From the NCBI GenBank assembly GCA_023391815.1, contig JAEWAF010000086.1, positions 62,001 to 126,000 of the forward strand: a DNA stretch of 64,000 nt, given 5' to 3'. Below the pieces are notes generated by a model. That model made no database searches, was not told where the DNA came from, and saw only the letters and a program-made list of their open reading frames with translations. Below, piece by piece: positions 16,826 to 25,423 of the stretch. The position numbers were made by a program, and so were the translations under genes. How positions within the stretch are numbered: position 1 is the stretch's first letter; every line of letters begins with the position of its first letter. This DNA comes from Pseudomonadota bacterium (GTDB lineage Bacteria > Pseudomonadota > Gammaproteobacteria > Steroidobacterales > Steroidobacteraceae).

Positions 16826-18529
16826 CTAGAAGCGCACGAACTGATCCAGCGGCACGCTATGGTCGTGCCCGTTGCCGTTCGCTTTGCCATTACCGCTATG
16901 AGCCTGCGCTGCCATCGCCACCGTGGCCACGGCCGGCGTCGGTTGCGGCTTCGGCGCCCAGCTCGTCGGCGCGCGGGCGGCACGCATCGTCGACTTCGCG
17001 ACCGGCTTGCTCGGAGATCCCGAGCTCGCGCCCTCCACTTTGAAGAAGGAGATCGCGGCCTGCAGCTGTTGCGCCTGCGTGCTCATCTCTTCGGCAGTTG
17101 CAGCAAGTTCTTCACTCGACGACGCGTTTTGTTGCGTCAACTGTGACAGCTGCGTCATTGCGGTGTTGATCTGTCCCACGCCCGAGGACTGTTCCTGGCT
17201 CGCCGCGGTGATTTCCTGCACGAGCTCGGAGGTCTTGCGAATGGCGGGAACGATTTCGTCGAGCAACTTACCGGCCCGTTCCGCGAGCTCCACCGAAGAG
17301 CCGGCGACTTCGCCGATCTCCTGCGCGGCCACTTGCGAACGCTCGGCGAGCTTGCGCACTTCGGCGGCGACCACCGCGAAGCCTTTGCCATGCTCGCCGG
17401 CGCGAGCGGCTTCGATCGCCGCGTTCAATGCCAGCAGGTTGGTCTGATAAGCGATGTCGTCGATGATGGAGATCTTCTGCGCGATCTGTTTCATCGCTTC
17501 GACCGTCTGACGCACGGCCTGCCCGCCTTCGGCGGCTTCGGTGGCGGCCTTGCTCGCCATCTGATCGGTGATCTTGGCGTTGTCGGTGTTCTGGCCGATC
17601 GACGAAGTCATCTGCTCGACCGAGGCCGAGGTTTCCTCGACGCTCGCGGCCTGCTCGGTCGAGGCTTGCGACAGCGACTGGGCCGTCGCCGACATTTCTT
17701 CCGAGGCGCTCGTCAACGTATCCGCCGAGGAACGCACTTCGCCGACCACCTGCGACAACCGCTCGGTCATCGTGCTGATCGCGTGCAACAGCATGCCGGC
17801 TTCGTCACGTGAGTTCGCGGTGACACGCGTAGTGAGATCGCCGTCGGCCATGCGATTGGCGACCGAAGCCGCCAGGCTGATGGGGCGCGTGATCGACAAC
17901 GTCACCCAGACACCGGCGATGAGCGCCATCAGGGCCGCGATGGCGGCCCCGGTCATCATCATCTTGCTGGCCTTGAGATAAGTGTCTTCCGCCGCCTGCC
18001 CCGCTTCGGCCACGGAAGCTTTTTCGTGGTCGAAGTAGGCGTCGGTCGCGGCCGTCATGGCTTCGCGAGCTTCACGTTGCTCGTTACGAAGCCAATGCAT
18101 GGCGTCGTCTTTCTTGCCAGCCTGCAACAGCTCGACCATTGTGTTCTGCGCCTTGTCGTACTCCACGCGCGCGCGAACCACGTCGGCCAGTTTTTCCTTG
18201 CCCCGCTCGGAGGTCACGGTCGCGGTCAGCGACTCGACGATCTTCGCGTTACGCTCGCGCACGGTCAGCATTTGCTGAACGGCCCTGTCGAGCTGCCGGG
18301 CGTCGGCGGCCAGCAATTGATCGCGGGCGACGAGGCCGAGCGTCTCGGCATTGCGCTGCAACTCCAGCGCCATCTCCATCTTGGGTGTGCGGTTCTCGAC
18401 GATGTCATCGGTGCTGACCTTCATCAGCTTGAAACCGTCGATACCGATGTATGTGACCGCGCCGAGCAGCACCAGGATGAGCGCGAAGCTCAGCCCGAGC
18501 CGCACTCCTATCTTCAAATTGCGAAACAT
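16826..18529 (-). CDS. Methyl-accepting chemotaxis protein, second membrane receptor
   Basis: A 567-residue receptor. The start is the ATG at 18529, preceded by a strong GGAGG site; the frame extends to 18571 without a better start. TM1 lies at about residues 10-32, followed by a helical periplasmic sensor of about 155 residues, TM2, HAMP and the cytoplasmic coiled coil with the intact tip IDDIAYQTNLLALNAAIEAA. The cytoplasmic half is very similar to the other membrane receptor of the operon, while the sensor half differs. The C-terminus is QFVRF, again an aromatic pentapeptide fit for CheR/CheB tethering. Its ligand cannot be predicted. Confidence 0.93.
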   Translation of the reverse strand: MFRNLKIGVRLGLSFALILVLLGAVTYIGIDGFKLMKVSTDDIVENRTPKMEMALELQRNAETLGLVARDQLLAADARQLDRAVQQMLTVRERNAKIVESLTATVTSERGKEKLADVVRARVEYDKAQNTMVELLQAGKKDDAMHWLRNEQREAREAMTAATDAYFDHEKASVAEAGQAAEDTYLKASKMMMTGAAIAALMALIAGVWVTLSITRPISLAASVANRMADGDLTTRVTANSRDEAGMLLHAISTMTERLSQVVGEVRSSADTLTSASEEMSATAQSLSQASTEQAASVEETSASVEQMTSSIGQNTDNAKITDQMASKAATEAAEGGQAVRQTVEAMKQIAQKISIIDDIAYQTNLLALNAAIEAARAGEHGKGFAVVAAEVRKLAERSQVAAQEIGEVAGSSVELAERAGKLLDEIVPAIRKTSELVQEITAASQEQSSGVGQINTAMTQLSQLTQQNASSSEELAATAEEMSTQAQQLQAAISFFKVEGASSGSPSKPVAKSTMRAARAPTSWAPKPQPTPAVATVAMAAQAHSGNGKANGNGHDHSVPLDQFVRF

Positions 18530-18542
18530 GGATCCTCCAGAA

Positions 18543-20528
18543 TCAATCCGTGAGTGCGCGACGAGGCGCAACCTGCACCTGGCGGGTGTTCAGGCACAGG
18601 TCGAGCAAGCTGGGCACGTCGAGAATCAGTGCCAGCTGGCCCGTTCCTAAAATGGTCGAACCGCCGATGCCCCGGATGCGGCTGAACAGCCGCGACAGGG
18701 GCTTGATCACCGCCTGCATCTCGCCGAGCAGGTCATCGACGACGATGCCGATGCGCTTGCCGGCGCAGCGGATCACCACGATGCTCTCGCGACGCGAGGC
18801 AGACGATCGAATAGCAAACATTTCGCGCAGGCGGACGAAGGGCAGCACCGCGCCGCGCAGGTTGATGTAACGCTGATCGCCGTCGGCCGCGCGATGCTCA
18901 TCGCCCAGCTCGACGCACTCTTCGACCAGCTCCAGCGGGATCACGAACGACGAGCCGCCCACGCCGACCAGGAAGCCGTCGATGATGGCGAGCGTCAGCG
19001 GCAGGCGAATGCGTACCGTGGTGCCCTGACCTTCCTTGCTGTCCAGCTCGACGGTGCCGCGCAACGCATTGACGTTACGCTTGACTACGTCCATGCCGAC
19101 ACCGCGGCCGGACAGGTTCGTCACCTGCTCCGCCGTCGAGAAGCCCGGTTCGAAGATCAATCCGAACGCTTCGCTGTCGGTGAGCGAAGCGCCGTCCGTG
19201 ATCAGGCCGCGCTCGATCGCCTTGGCGATGATCCGCTCGCGCTTCAGACCGCCGCCGTCGTCGGCGACTTCGATGACGACCGAGCCGGAGTCGTGATAAG
19301 CATCGAGTCGCACCACGCCTTCGACGTTCTTGCCGCGGTTACGACGAACTTCGGCGGTTTCGATACCGTGATCGATCGCGTTACGCACCAGATGCGTCAA
19401 CGGGTCGGTGATGCTCTCGATCAAGGTCTTGTCCAGCTCGGTCTCGGCGCCGCCGATCTCGAGCCGGATTTCTTTGCCGATCTCGCGCGCCACGTCGCGC
19501 ACGACACGTTGGAAGCGCGAGAACGTCGGTCCGATCTGCACCATGCGCAGTTTGAGCGCCTGGTCGCGTACTTCTTCGACCAGACGCGCCAGGCGCAGCG
19601 TCGATTCATTCAATTCGGACAAGCCGGCCTTGCGAGCGGTGATCGTGGTGGTGGCACCGGCGGTCACGAGCTCGCCGATCAGGTCGATGAGCTTGTCGAG
19701 CTTGTCGCCATCGACGCGGAGCGAACGGCTGTCGCTGTTCTTGGCGGCCTTGGTCTCCTTGGTATCCGAAGTCTCGCGCTTCTCCGCGACGACGTCGGCC
19801 GCCACCGGCGCTTTCGGACGCACTTGCAGAGTGCAATCCTCGCGCACGAACTCGAACGCGCCTTCGATGCGCTGCTGAGACTCGGTGCTCGCCAGCTCGA
19901 TCTCGAAGCCCAGATAGCACGCCTCGGCATCGAATTCTTCGGGCGCCGGCAGACGCTCGGTGAGCAGCTTCAGCTCGACGATCTCCCCGAGCGTGCTGAG
20001 ATATCGAATGAACGACAGCGGGTCCATGCCGTTGCGCAGGACCTCGGTATGAAACTGCACCGTGATCTGCCAACGTTCCCCAACGCTTACTGCCGCTGTC
20101 GACGCAACGGGAGCCGACGCAGCGGCATGCGCTGGCGTCGAGCCACCGGCACGGGCGCTCAACCTCTGCAGCAAGCCCTCACCCTTGGTGGCGAGTCGGA
20201 CGTCATCGGACTTGCCGTCCGCGACCGCATCCACGAGATGTTCGATGTGATCGCGGCATTCGAGCAGGATGGCCGCAAGCGTGCGATCCATCTGCAACGT
20301 ATTGGCGCGCACCCGGTCCAGCACGCTTTCGACCACGTGAGTGAAGGCGACGATGCCGTCGAGGCCGAACAGGCCGGAGGAGCCCTTGATGGTGTGAGCC
20401 GCACGGAAGATCGAGTTGACCGCTTCGGCGCCGGTCTCGCCCTGCTCGCATTCGAGCAAGGCCGCTTCCATCTCGCGCAGCAGCTCGCGGCTCTCCGCGA
20501 TGAAAGTAGGTAGCGCTGCGTCGGTCAT
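18543..20528 (-). CDS. cheA: Chemotaxis histidine kinase CheA
   Basis: A 661-residue kinase. The start at 20528 overlaps the STAS gene as ATGA; a longer frame to 20594 is rejected. Domains in order: histidine phosphotransfer domain with H45 in RAAHTIKGSSG; a middle region of about 100 residues (WQITVQFHTEVLRNGMDPL) that differs from the classical CheY-binding P2; dimerisation helices; ATPase with HLVRNAIDHG, ADDGGG and GRGVGMDVVKRNV; and a C-terminal CheW-like domain. All catalytic boxes are intact. It would phosphorylate CheY, CheB and possibly the EAL response regulator of the operon. Confidence 0.95.
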   Translation of the reverse strand: MTDAALPTFIAESRELLREMEAALLECEQGETGAEAVNSIFRAAHTIKGSSGLFGLDGIVAFTHVVESVLDRVRANTLQMDRTLAAILLECRDHIEHLVDAVADGKSDDVRLATKGEGLLQRLSARAGGSTPAHAAASAPVASTAAVSVGERWQITVQFHTEVLRNGMDPLSFIRYLSTLGEIVELKLLTERLPAPEEFDAEACYLGFEIELASTESQQRIEGAFEFVREDCTLQVRPKAPVAADVVAEKRETSDTKETKAAKNSDSRSLRVDGDKLDKLIDLIGELVTAGATTTITARKAGLSELNESTLRLARLVEEVRDQALKLRMVQIGPTFSRFQRVVRDVAREIGKEIRLEIGGAETELDKTLIESITDPLTHLVRNAIDHGIETAEVRRNRGKNVEGVVRLDAYHDSGSVVIEVADDGGGLKRERIIAKAIERGLITDGASLTDSEAFGLIFEPGFSTAEQVTNLSGRGVGMDVVKRNVNALRGTVELDSKEGQGTTVRIRLPLTLAIIDGFLVGVGGSSFVIPLELVEECVELGDEHRAADGDQRYINLRGAVLPFVRLREMFAIRSSASRRESIVVIRCAGKRIGIVVDDLLGEMQAVIKPLSRLFSRIRGIGGSTILGTGQLALILDVPSLLDLCLNTRQVQVAPRRALTD

Positions 20529-20833
20529 GATGCGGCCTGGACTTCGGTCTGGTTGAGGGCGACGTTGCAAAGCTTGAGGACTTCGAGCACGCACTCGCTC
20601 GGCTGGACCACGTTCAGGACATGACCGTTCGCCTCCACCATGCGCCGGGCCATCAACACCAACTGCAAGCCCGAGCTGTCGAACTCGATCACTTCCGACA
20701 TGTCGAGGCTCACATCGCCGGTCTGTGCGCGCACGGCCTCGAACAAGGCCTGTGCGACTTCGGTGGCGCGATAAATGGTCATCTCGCCGTCCACACGCAG
20801 CTCGCTCAACGAAAGTTTCTGATCCTGATCCAT
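20525..20833 (-). CDS. STAS-domain protein, first gene of the chemotaxis operon
   Basis: A 102-residue protein made of a single STAS domain, the fold of anti-sigma-factor antagonists. The conserved serine region is EFDSSGLQLVLMARRM, with serine in the position that is phosphorylated in SpoIIAA-like proteins. A GTG lies one codon upstream, but the ATG at 20833 follows a GGAC ribosome-binding-like site. It overlaps cheA by four bases, so the two are translationally coupled. Several proteobacterial chemotaxis operons begin with such a gene; its role there is poorly known. No partner anti-sigma kinase gene is present in the window. Confidence 0.85.
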   Translation of the reverse strand: MDQDQKLSLSELRVDGEMTIYRATEVAQALFEAVRAQTGDVSLDMSEVIEFDSSGLQLVLMARRMVEANGHVLNVVQPSECVLEVLKLCNVALNQTEVQAAS

Positions 20834-20860
20834 CACTTGAGTCCTACGGCCCCACGTTAC

Positions 20861-20868
20861 GTATCGGC
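20861..20868 (-). promoter_or_regulatory. Possible flagellar sigma-28 type -10 element for the chemotaxis operon
   Basis: Read on the minus strand, the octamer GCCGATAC differs by one base from the sigma-28 (FliA) -10 consensus GCCGATAA and lies 27 bases before the STAS start codon. A matching -35 (TAAA) is poor: at the expected distance the sequence is TTTA. I regard this as a weak candidate only. Confidence 0.25.
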
Positions 20869-21052
20869 CGAAGACGGTGCCGGTAAAGCACGGAGAATCC
20901 CTGAATGTCCGTCGGGCATGGCACCCGACCCGGTATAAGACATCACCCTGAACCTGGCACGCCGACTGTGCTGTACGTCCGCCGCGGTAATTGATTCTTC
21001 TATCGCGAACGTCGTAGGGTTAGTTTCTTATGAAGTCGATCACGGAACTCGC

Positions 21053-21694
21053 ATGACCTCATTGCAAATCGTCGGGCGGCGCAGCTCGCATTTCACCCGC
21101 ATCGCGCGCATCTTCGCCGAAGAGCTCGGCGTGGCGTATGACATCGTTCCCATCTACGACATGACGGCGCAGGACCCGGACGTCTATGCCGACAACCCGG
21201 CGCTGAAGCTGCCCGTCCTGCGCGGCGAGGACGGGATAGTGTTCGGCACTGAGAATATTTGTCGCGCACTGGCGGATCGCGCGCATAAATCCACCTCGAT
21301 CGTATGGCCCGAGCAACTTCGGGCGAATGTCTCGAGGAATGCGCAGGAACTGGTCTGGCATTGCATGAACGCGCAAGTGCAGATCGTGTTCGGCACCGTG
21401 GTTGCCAAGCTGCCCGCCGACAATCTGTACTTCGAGAAAGCCCGACGCGGCTTCGCAGGCGCCCTGGCCTGGCTCGATGCTCACCTGCCCGAAGCGCTGA
21501 ATGCGCTGCCCGCCTCGCGGCAGCTGAGCCTGTTCGAGGCGTCCCTGTTCTGCATGATCGAGCATCTGCACTTTCGCAAGACGCTGCCGGTCGAGCAGTA
21601 CTCGAAGCTCGAAGCGTTCCGCCAATCCTTCGGAGCTCGTCCGTCCGCACGGAACACGCCGTACCAGTTCGACGTGGCGCCGACCCAAAGCTAA
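21053..21694 (+). CDS. Glutathione S-transferase-like protein
   Basis: A 213-residue protein with a thioredoxin-like N-terminal half (SLQIVGRRSSHFTRIARIFA, then the cis-proline LPVL and FGTENICRAL, where glutathione-binding residues normally fall) and an all-helical C-terminal half. The candidate catalytic serine is S11 or S12. It lacks strong similarity to a named GST class that I can recognise, so substrate and reaction remain open. Its stop lies two bases from the stop of the convergent ROK kinase gene. It starts 219 bases upstream-divergent from the chemotaxis operon. Confidence 0.65.
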   Translation: MTSLQIVGRRSSHFTRIARIFAEELGVAYDIVPIYDMTAQDPDVYADNPALKLPVLRGEDGIVFGTENICRALADRAHKSTSIVWPEQLRANVSRNAQELVWHCMNAQVQIVFGTVVAKLPADNLYFEKARRGFAGALAWLDAHLPEALNALPASRQLSLFEASLFCMIEHLHFRKTLPVEQYSKLEAFRQSFGARPSARNTPYQFDVAPTQS

Positions 21695-21696
21695 CG

Positions 21697-22596
21697 TCAG
21701 CGAACCGAGCCGAGCGCGCTCTGCGCCAACAAGAACGCGCCGGCGATCCCGGCGCGGGTTCCCAACTGTGGCGCGCAAATATATGAATCAAGCGCGCCGG
21801 GCGAGCTCAGCGGTTCGAGATATCCTTTGAGCGAGCTTGCTGCCGCTGCGCGGATGTGAGGTAACAACAGGCCGTTCGCCATCACGCCGCCACCGAAAAC
21901 GACGCGCTCTACCGATAGCATCAGAGCGATGGTTGCGGCGAGCTGGCCGAGATAGCCGCCGATGATGGACCACGCTTCGTGGTGCGCCGGCAGAGCATCC
22001 AGCTGACAACGCCAGCGCGCCTGAATCGCGGGACCGCTCGCGACCCCTTCCAGACAATCGCCGTGGAAAGGACAGACGCCGGGAAAATCCGGCTCGCGAG
22101 GGTCACGGCGCACGAAGATGTGCCCCATCTCGGCATGCATCAGCCGGCCCATCGACAGATCGTGAGGCGCGACTCCGCCGCCGATGCCGGTGCCCACCGT
22201 CACATACGCAATGGACCCCAAGCCGCGGCCCGCACCGAGTTGCCATTCCGCCAGCGCCGCGGCTGACACATCAGTATCGATCAAGACGGGCACGCTGAAG
22301 CGCGACTGCAGCGGCCTCAACAAATCCACCCGCGACCAGCCGGGCTTCGGTGTCGCGAGCATCTGTCCGTGAGTCGGCTCGTGTGCCCGCAAATCGATGG
22401 GGCCGAAACAAGCGAAACCGAAGGCCGCGATCGGTCCGAACTTTTGTTCCGCAGTGCTGAAAAAGTCCACGCAGGCCGCCAGTGTCGAGGCGGGGCCGGC
22501 GGTCGGCAGCACGACGCTGTCCAGCACGTCTTCCGACGAAGTGCCGACCGCGCACACGAACTTGGTACCGCCGCCCTCGATGGCCCCGTACAGCAA
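21697..22596 (-). CDS. ROK-family sugar kinase, fructokinase-like
   Basis: A 299-residue kinase starting at a TTG codon at 22596, nine bases after a GAGGAG site; the frame is open to 22698 but without a better start. The phosphate-binding motif is GAIEGGGTKF at the very N-terminus. The sugar and ATP sites include VPVLIDTDVSAAAL and VTVGTGIGGG. The ROK zinc cluster is complete in HIFVRRDPREPDFPGVCPFH plus GDCLEG. This arrangement is typical of bacterial ROK fructokinases, which phosphorylate fructose, though mannose or glucose are possible. No sugar transport gene is adjacent. Confidence 0.85.
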   Translation of the reverse strand: MLYGAIEGGGTKFVCAVGTSSEDVLDSVVLPTAGPASTLAACVDFFSTAEQKFGPIAAFGFACFGPIDLRAHEPTHGQMLATPKPGWSRVDLLRPLQSRFSVPVLIDTDVSAAALAEWQLGAGRGLGSIAYVTVGTGIGGGVAPHDLSMGRLMHAEMGHIFVRRDPREPDFPGVCPFHGDCLEGVASGPAIQARWRCQLDALPAHHEAWSIIGGYLGQLAATIALMLSVERVVFGGGVMANGLLLPHIRAAAASSLKGYLEPLSSPGALDSYICAPQLGTRAGIAGAFLLAQSALGSVR

Positions 22597-22787
22597 AGCG
22601 TTCTGCTCCTCGAAGTAAGGTAACCAATATAACGTGCACTGACGCCGTTCAGCAGCGTGATCCGCGTCACTTGCAGGGGCTCGGACGGCCTTCGGCAATC
22701 CCTGACTTGAGGTGAACGGCCTCTCAGTTCAGCAATGCACGCTGGCCTGGATCCTCATGGCACGGCTGCCGCGGCCGAAGAGCTAGC

Positions 22788-24431
22788 ATGTCCTCCGAAA
22801 TTTCCACCTCGCCCGGCCTCGATTTCCCCGTTGCGGCCGCCGTCGAGGGCGGAGCACAGCGGGTGCCCATTCCGCGAAACGAGCCGTCCCGCCTGCGCGC
22901 ATTGCAGTCCTACGACATCATGGATAGCGGCCCGGAACTGCGGTACGACGACATCACGCTGCTCGCCTCCCGGATCTGCGGTACGCCCATGGCGTTGATC
23001 TCGCTGATCGGCGAAGACCGGCAGTGGTTCAAATCCAAGATCGGTCTGGAGGGCTCCGAGACGCCGCGTGAGCTCGCGTTTTGCGCGCACGCCATCGTGG
23101 AGCCCGACAAGGTGCTCACCGTCGCTGACGCCAAGCTCGACGATCGTTTCGCCACCAATCCCTACGTTACCGGCGATCCGCACGTGCGTTTCTATGCCGG
23201 TGCTCCGCTGGTATCCGCGGACGGTCATGCGCTGGGGGCGCTGTGCGTCATCGACCGCGAGCCGCGCAACCTGGAGTCACATCAACAGGAAGCCCTGCTC
23301 GCCCTGTCGCGCCAGGTCATGGCATTGCTGGAAGAACGACGCACGTCAGCGGCGCTGCGTGGAGCGATGCAAGCCCTGAGTCGGAGCGAAGCGCTGTTCC
23401 GAGAGGCATACGAGAATGCGCCGATCGGCATCGCCCTGGTCTCGCCCGAAGGCGAATGGCTGCGGGTCAATCGGTCGCTGTGCGACCTGCTGGGTTATCC
23501 GGCCGATGAATTGACGCGCACGACCTTCCAGGCCATTACCCATCCCGAGGATCTCGAATCGGATCTGCTCCTGGTGCGCCGGACGCTCGCTCGCGAAATC
23601 CGCACCTATCAAATGGAGAAGCGCTACTTACATCGCAGCGGTCATCCGGTGTGGGCACACCTGAGCGTCTCGCTGGTGTGGGACAAGCAGCGGCCGCTGT
23701 ACTTCATCGCGCAGGTGCAGGACATCACCGAACGCAAGAACATCGAGCGCGGTAAAGCCGAGTTCCTGACGATGGTGAGTCATGAGTTGCGCACGCCGGT
23801 CACGGCACTGCGTGGCGCGCTGGGAATTCTTGCCGCCGGCGCCGCCGGTGAGCTGCCGCCAAAAGCGCAGGCTTTGACCGCGCTCGCCGACCGCAACGCC
23901 GATCGGTTGCATCGCCTGGTGAACGACATCCTGGACGTCGAGAAGATCGAATCCGGCGCATTTGCCTATCGACGCGCGGACGTCGATTTGAATCACCTGG
24001 TCACGCAAGCGGCCGTCGAGCTGCGTCCGTACGCCGATCAGTATCAAGTGACAATCGACGTACGTTCGGATCTGCCGCGCGCCTTCCTGCTTGCCGACGC
24101 CGATCGCCTGATGCAGGTGCTGGCGAACTTGATCTCGAACGCGGTCAAACATTCACCGGCGGGCGGCACGGTCGAGGTGCATGTGACTCGCACGGAGCAA
24201 AGCATTCGCGTCAGCATCTCCGATCACGGCGACGGCATCCCGGAAGAATTTCGTCCGCACATCTTCGAAAAGTTCGCGCAGGCCAACTGGACCGCGACCA
24301 ACCCGAAAGGCGGCTCCGGACTCGGTCTGAATATCAGCCGCGCGATCATCCAGCATCACGGCGGCGTCCTCGGCTTCGACACCGAACTGGGCGTCGGCTC
24401 GACGTTCTATTTCGAGCTGCCCGTGCTCTGA
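22788..24431 (+). CDS. GAF-PAS sensor histidine kinase
   Basis: A 547-residue soluble kinase with no transmembrane helix. Residues about 30-185 form a GAF domain (AFCAHAIVEPDKVLTVADA), residues about 200-325 a PAS domain with PAC motif (FREAYENAPIGIALVSPEGE, then YFIAQVQDITERK), followed by a kinase core: H-box FLTMVSHELRTPVTAL, N-box LANLISNAVKHSP, G1 DHGDGIPEE, F-box FEKFAQANW and G2 GGSGLGLNI. All boxes are intact, so it should autophosphorylate. No response regulator is adjacent; partners could be elsewhere in the genome. Its stop abuts the convergent stop of the next gene (TGATCA). Confidence 0.93.
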   Translation: MSSEISTSPGLDFPVAAAVEGGAQRVPIPRNEPSRLRALQSYDIMDSGPELRYDDITLLASRICGTPMALISLIGEDRQWFKSKIGLEGSETPRELAFCAHAIVEPDKVLTVADAKLDDRFATNPYVTGDPHVRFYAGAPLVSADGHALGALCVIDREPRNLESHQQEALLALSRQVMALLEERRTSAALRGAMQALSRSEALFREAYENAPIGIALVSPEGEWLRVNRSLCDLLGYPADELTRTTFQAITHPEDLESDLLLVRRTLAREIRTYQMEKRYLHRSGHPVWAHLSVSLVWDKQRPLYFIAQVQDITERKNIERGKAEFLTMVSHELRTPVTALRGALGILAAGAAGELPPKAQALTALADRNADRLHRLVNDILDVEKIESGAFAYRRADVDLNHLVTQAAVELRPYADQYQVTIDVRSDLPRAFLLADADRLMQVLANLISNAVKHSPAGGTVEVHVTRTEQSIRVSISDHGDGIPEEFRPHIFEKFAQANWTATNPKGGSGLGLNISRAIIQHHGGVLGFDTELGVGSTFYFELPVL

Positions 24432-24905
24432 TCAGATAAAGCCGATCATCCGCCCCGCCATCGCGACGCTGAACCACGCGGCCAGCGAGATGCCGACGCT
24501 GGCTCGAGCAAATGCCGGCGTTGGCGTCCGTTGAGTCGCGGTCCTACGGAACAGCGCGAGTTGCACGATCACCGCCACGAAGAACAGAATCATCTTCAGC
24601 CGGAACGCCGGATTGTAGAAATACAGCTTCGGCGTGGCGATGAACATGAGGGTGCCGCTCAGTGCGGTGAGCGTGAGCCCCACCCACACGAGTTTCGTCG
24701 CCTCCTTCGCGATGTCCGTGATCGGCTGATGTTTGAACGCCAGCCCCATCAGATGCAGACCGATCAGCACCAGCGACGCGAGCAAGGCCACGAGGCCCAT
24801 GACGTGAATGATCTGTAACCCCGCGCCGACCAGATGATCGGTCTTGCTGATGGTGTGAGCGAGCGCGCTGTCTTGCAGCCAGGTGAGGATGTCGGTAGTC
24901 GTCAT
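24432..24905 (-). CDS. DUF6644-like four-helix membrane protein
   Basis: A 157-residue integral membrane protein with four hydrophobic segments (around residues 26-50, 73-92, 103-122 and 131-152). The pattern HLVGAGLQIIHVMGLVALLA, with a histidine in the first helix and an R-K/F-type last helix, matches what I know of the DUF6644 family. It lies three bases after the next DUF6644-like gene and closes a six-gene operon. Function is unknown; conserved histidines in the helices could bind heme or metal, which is speculation. Confidence 0.65.
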   Translation of the reverse strand: MTTTDILTWLQDSALAHTISKTDHLVGAGLQIIHVMGLVALLASLVLIGLHLMGLAFKHQPITDIAKEATKLVWVGLTLTALSGTLMFIATPKLYFYNPAFRLKMILFFVAVIVQLALFRRTATQRTPTPAFARASVGISLAAWFSVAMAGRMIGFI

Positions 24906-24908
24906 GGC

Positions 24909-25412
24909 TCAGCCCCACGTCGGCAGATACGGAATGAGTCGGCCGCACACGACGACCAGGGTCCACAATCCAAAGGAAGCAACGCCGGCGTACGCCACGC
25001 TCGATGGCAGCACCGTGTGACTCTCCCGCACCGGCGCGCGCTGGGCGATCACGAATTCGAAGTACAACGCGTTGAGACCGGCGAAGAACATGAAAATCAT
25101 CTTCGCGACGAACGCGGGACTCTCGAGCATGCGGGCCGCCGCCGACCAGAAGAGCAGCCCGCCGGAGATGAACACGGCGATGAAACCGCCGATCACGTAC
25201 GGCCGTAGATGACGCAGCACGTCGATCACGGGCACCCGCTTCATGAACAGATTCATCAGACGCAGATCGGTGAGAAAGATCAGACCTACCGAGATCGACA
25301 GCCCGATCAGGTGAATGCCCTCGATGACCGGATAGGCATAGCGCGACTCGGCGATGGCCACGCCGATCGCCGACGCCTCGATCTGCTCCGCCAAGGCATA
25401 CAAAGTAGACAT
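24909..25412 (-). CDS. DUF6644-like membrane protein
   Basis: A 167-residue membrane protein starting at the ATG at 25412, behind a GAGGGTAGG ribosome-binding site. It has four hydrophobic segments and the characteristic beginning SRYAYPVIEGIHLIGLSISV, with a histidine in helix 1. It is a paralogue, in design, of the gene just downstream (24432-24905). The pair sits at the end of the TonB-receptor operon, which suggests that both act at the inner membrane on whatever the receptor brings in. Biochemical role unknown. Confidence 0.65.
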   Translation of the reverse strand: MSTLYALAEQIEASAIGVAIAESRYAYPVIEGIHLIGLSISVGLIFLTDLRLMNLFMKRVPVIDVLRHLRPYVIGGFIAVFISGGLLFWSAAARMLESPAFVAKMIFMFFAGLNALYFEFVIAQRAPVRESHTVLPSSVAYAGVASFGLWTLVVVCGRLIPYLPTWG

Positions 25413-25423
25413 CGATCCTACCC

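Noticed and set aside
18894..20513. 539-codon plus-strand frame opposite cheA
   Set aside because: The minus strand encodes an intact CheA with all catalytic boxes; the antisense protein is low-complexity D, R, A and L-rich.
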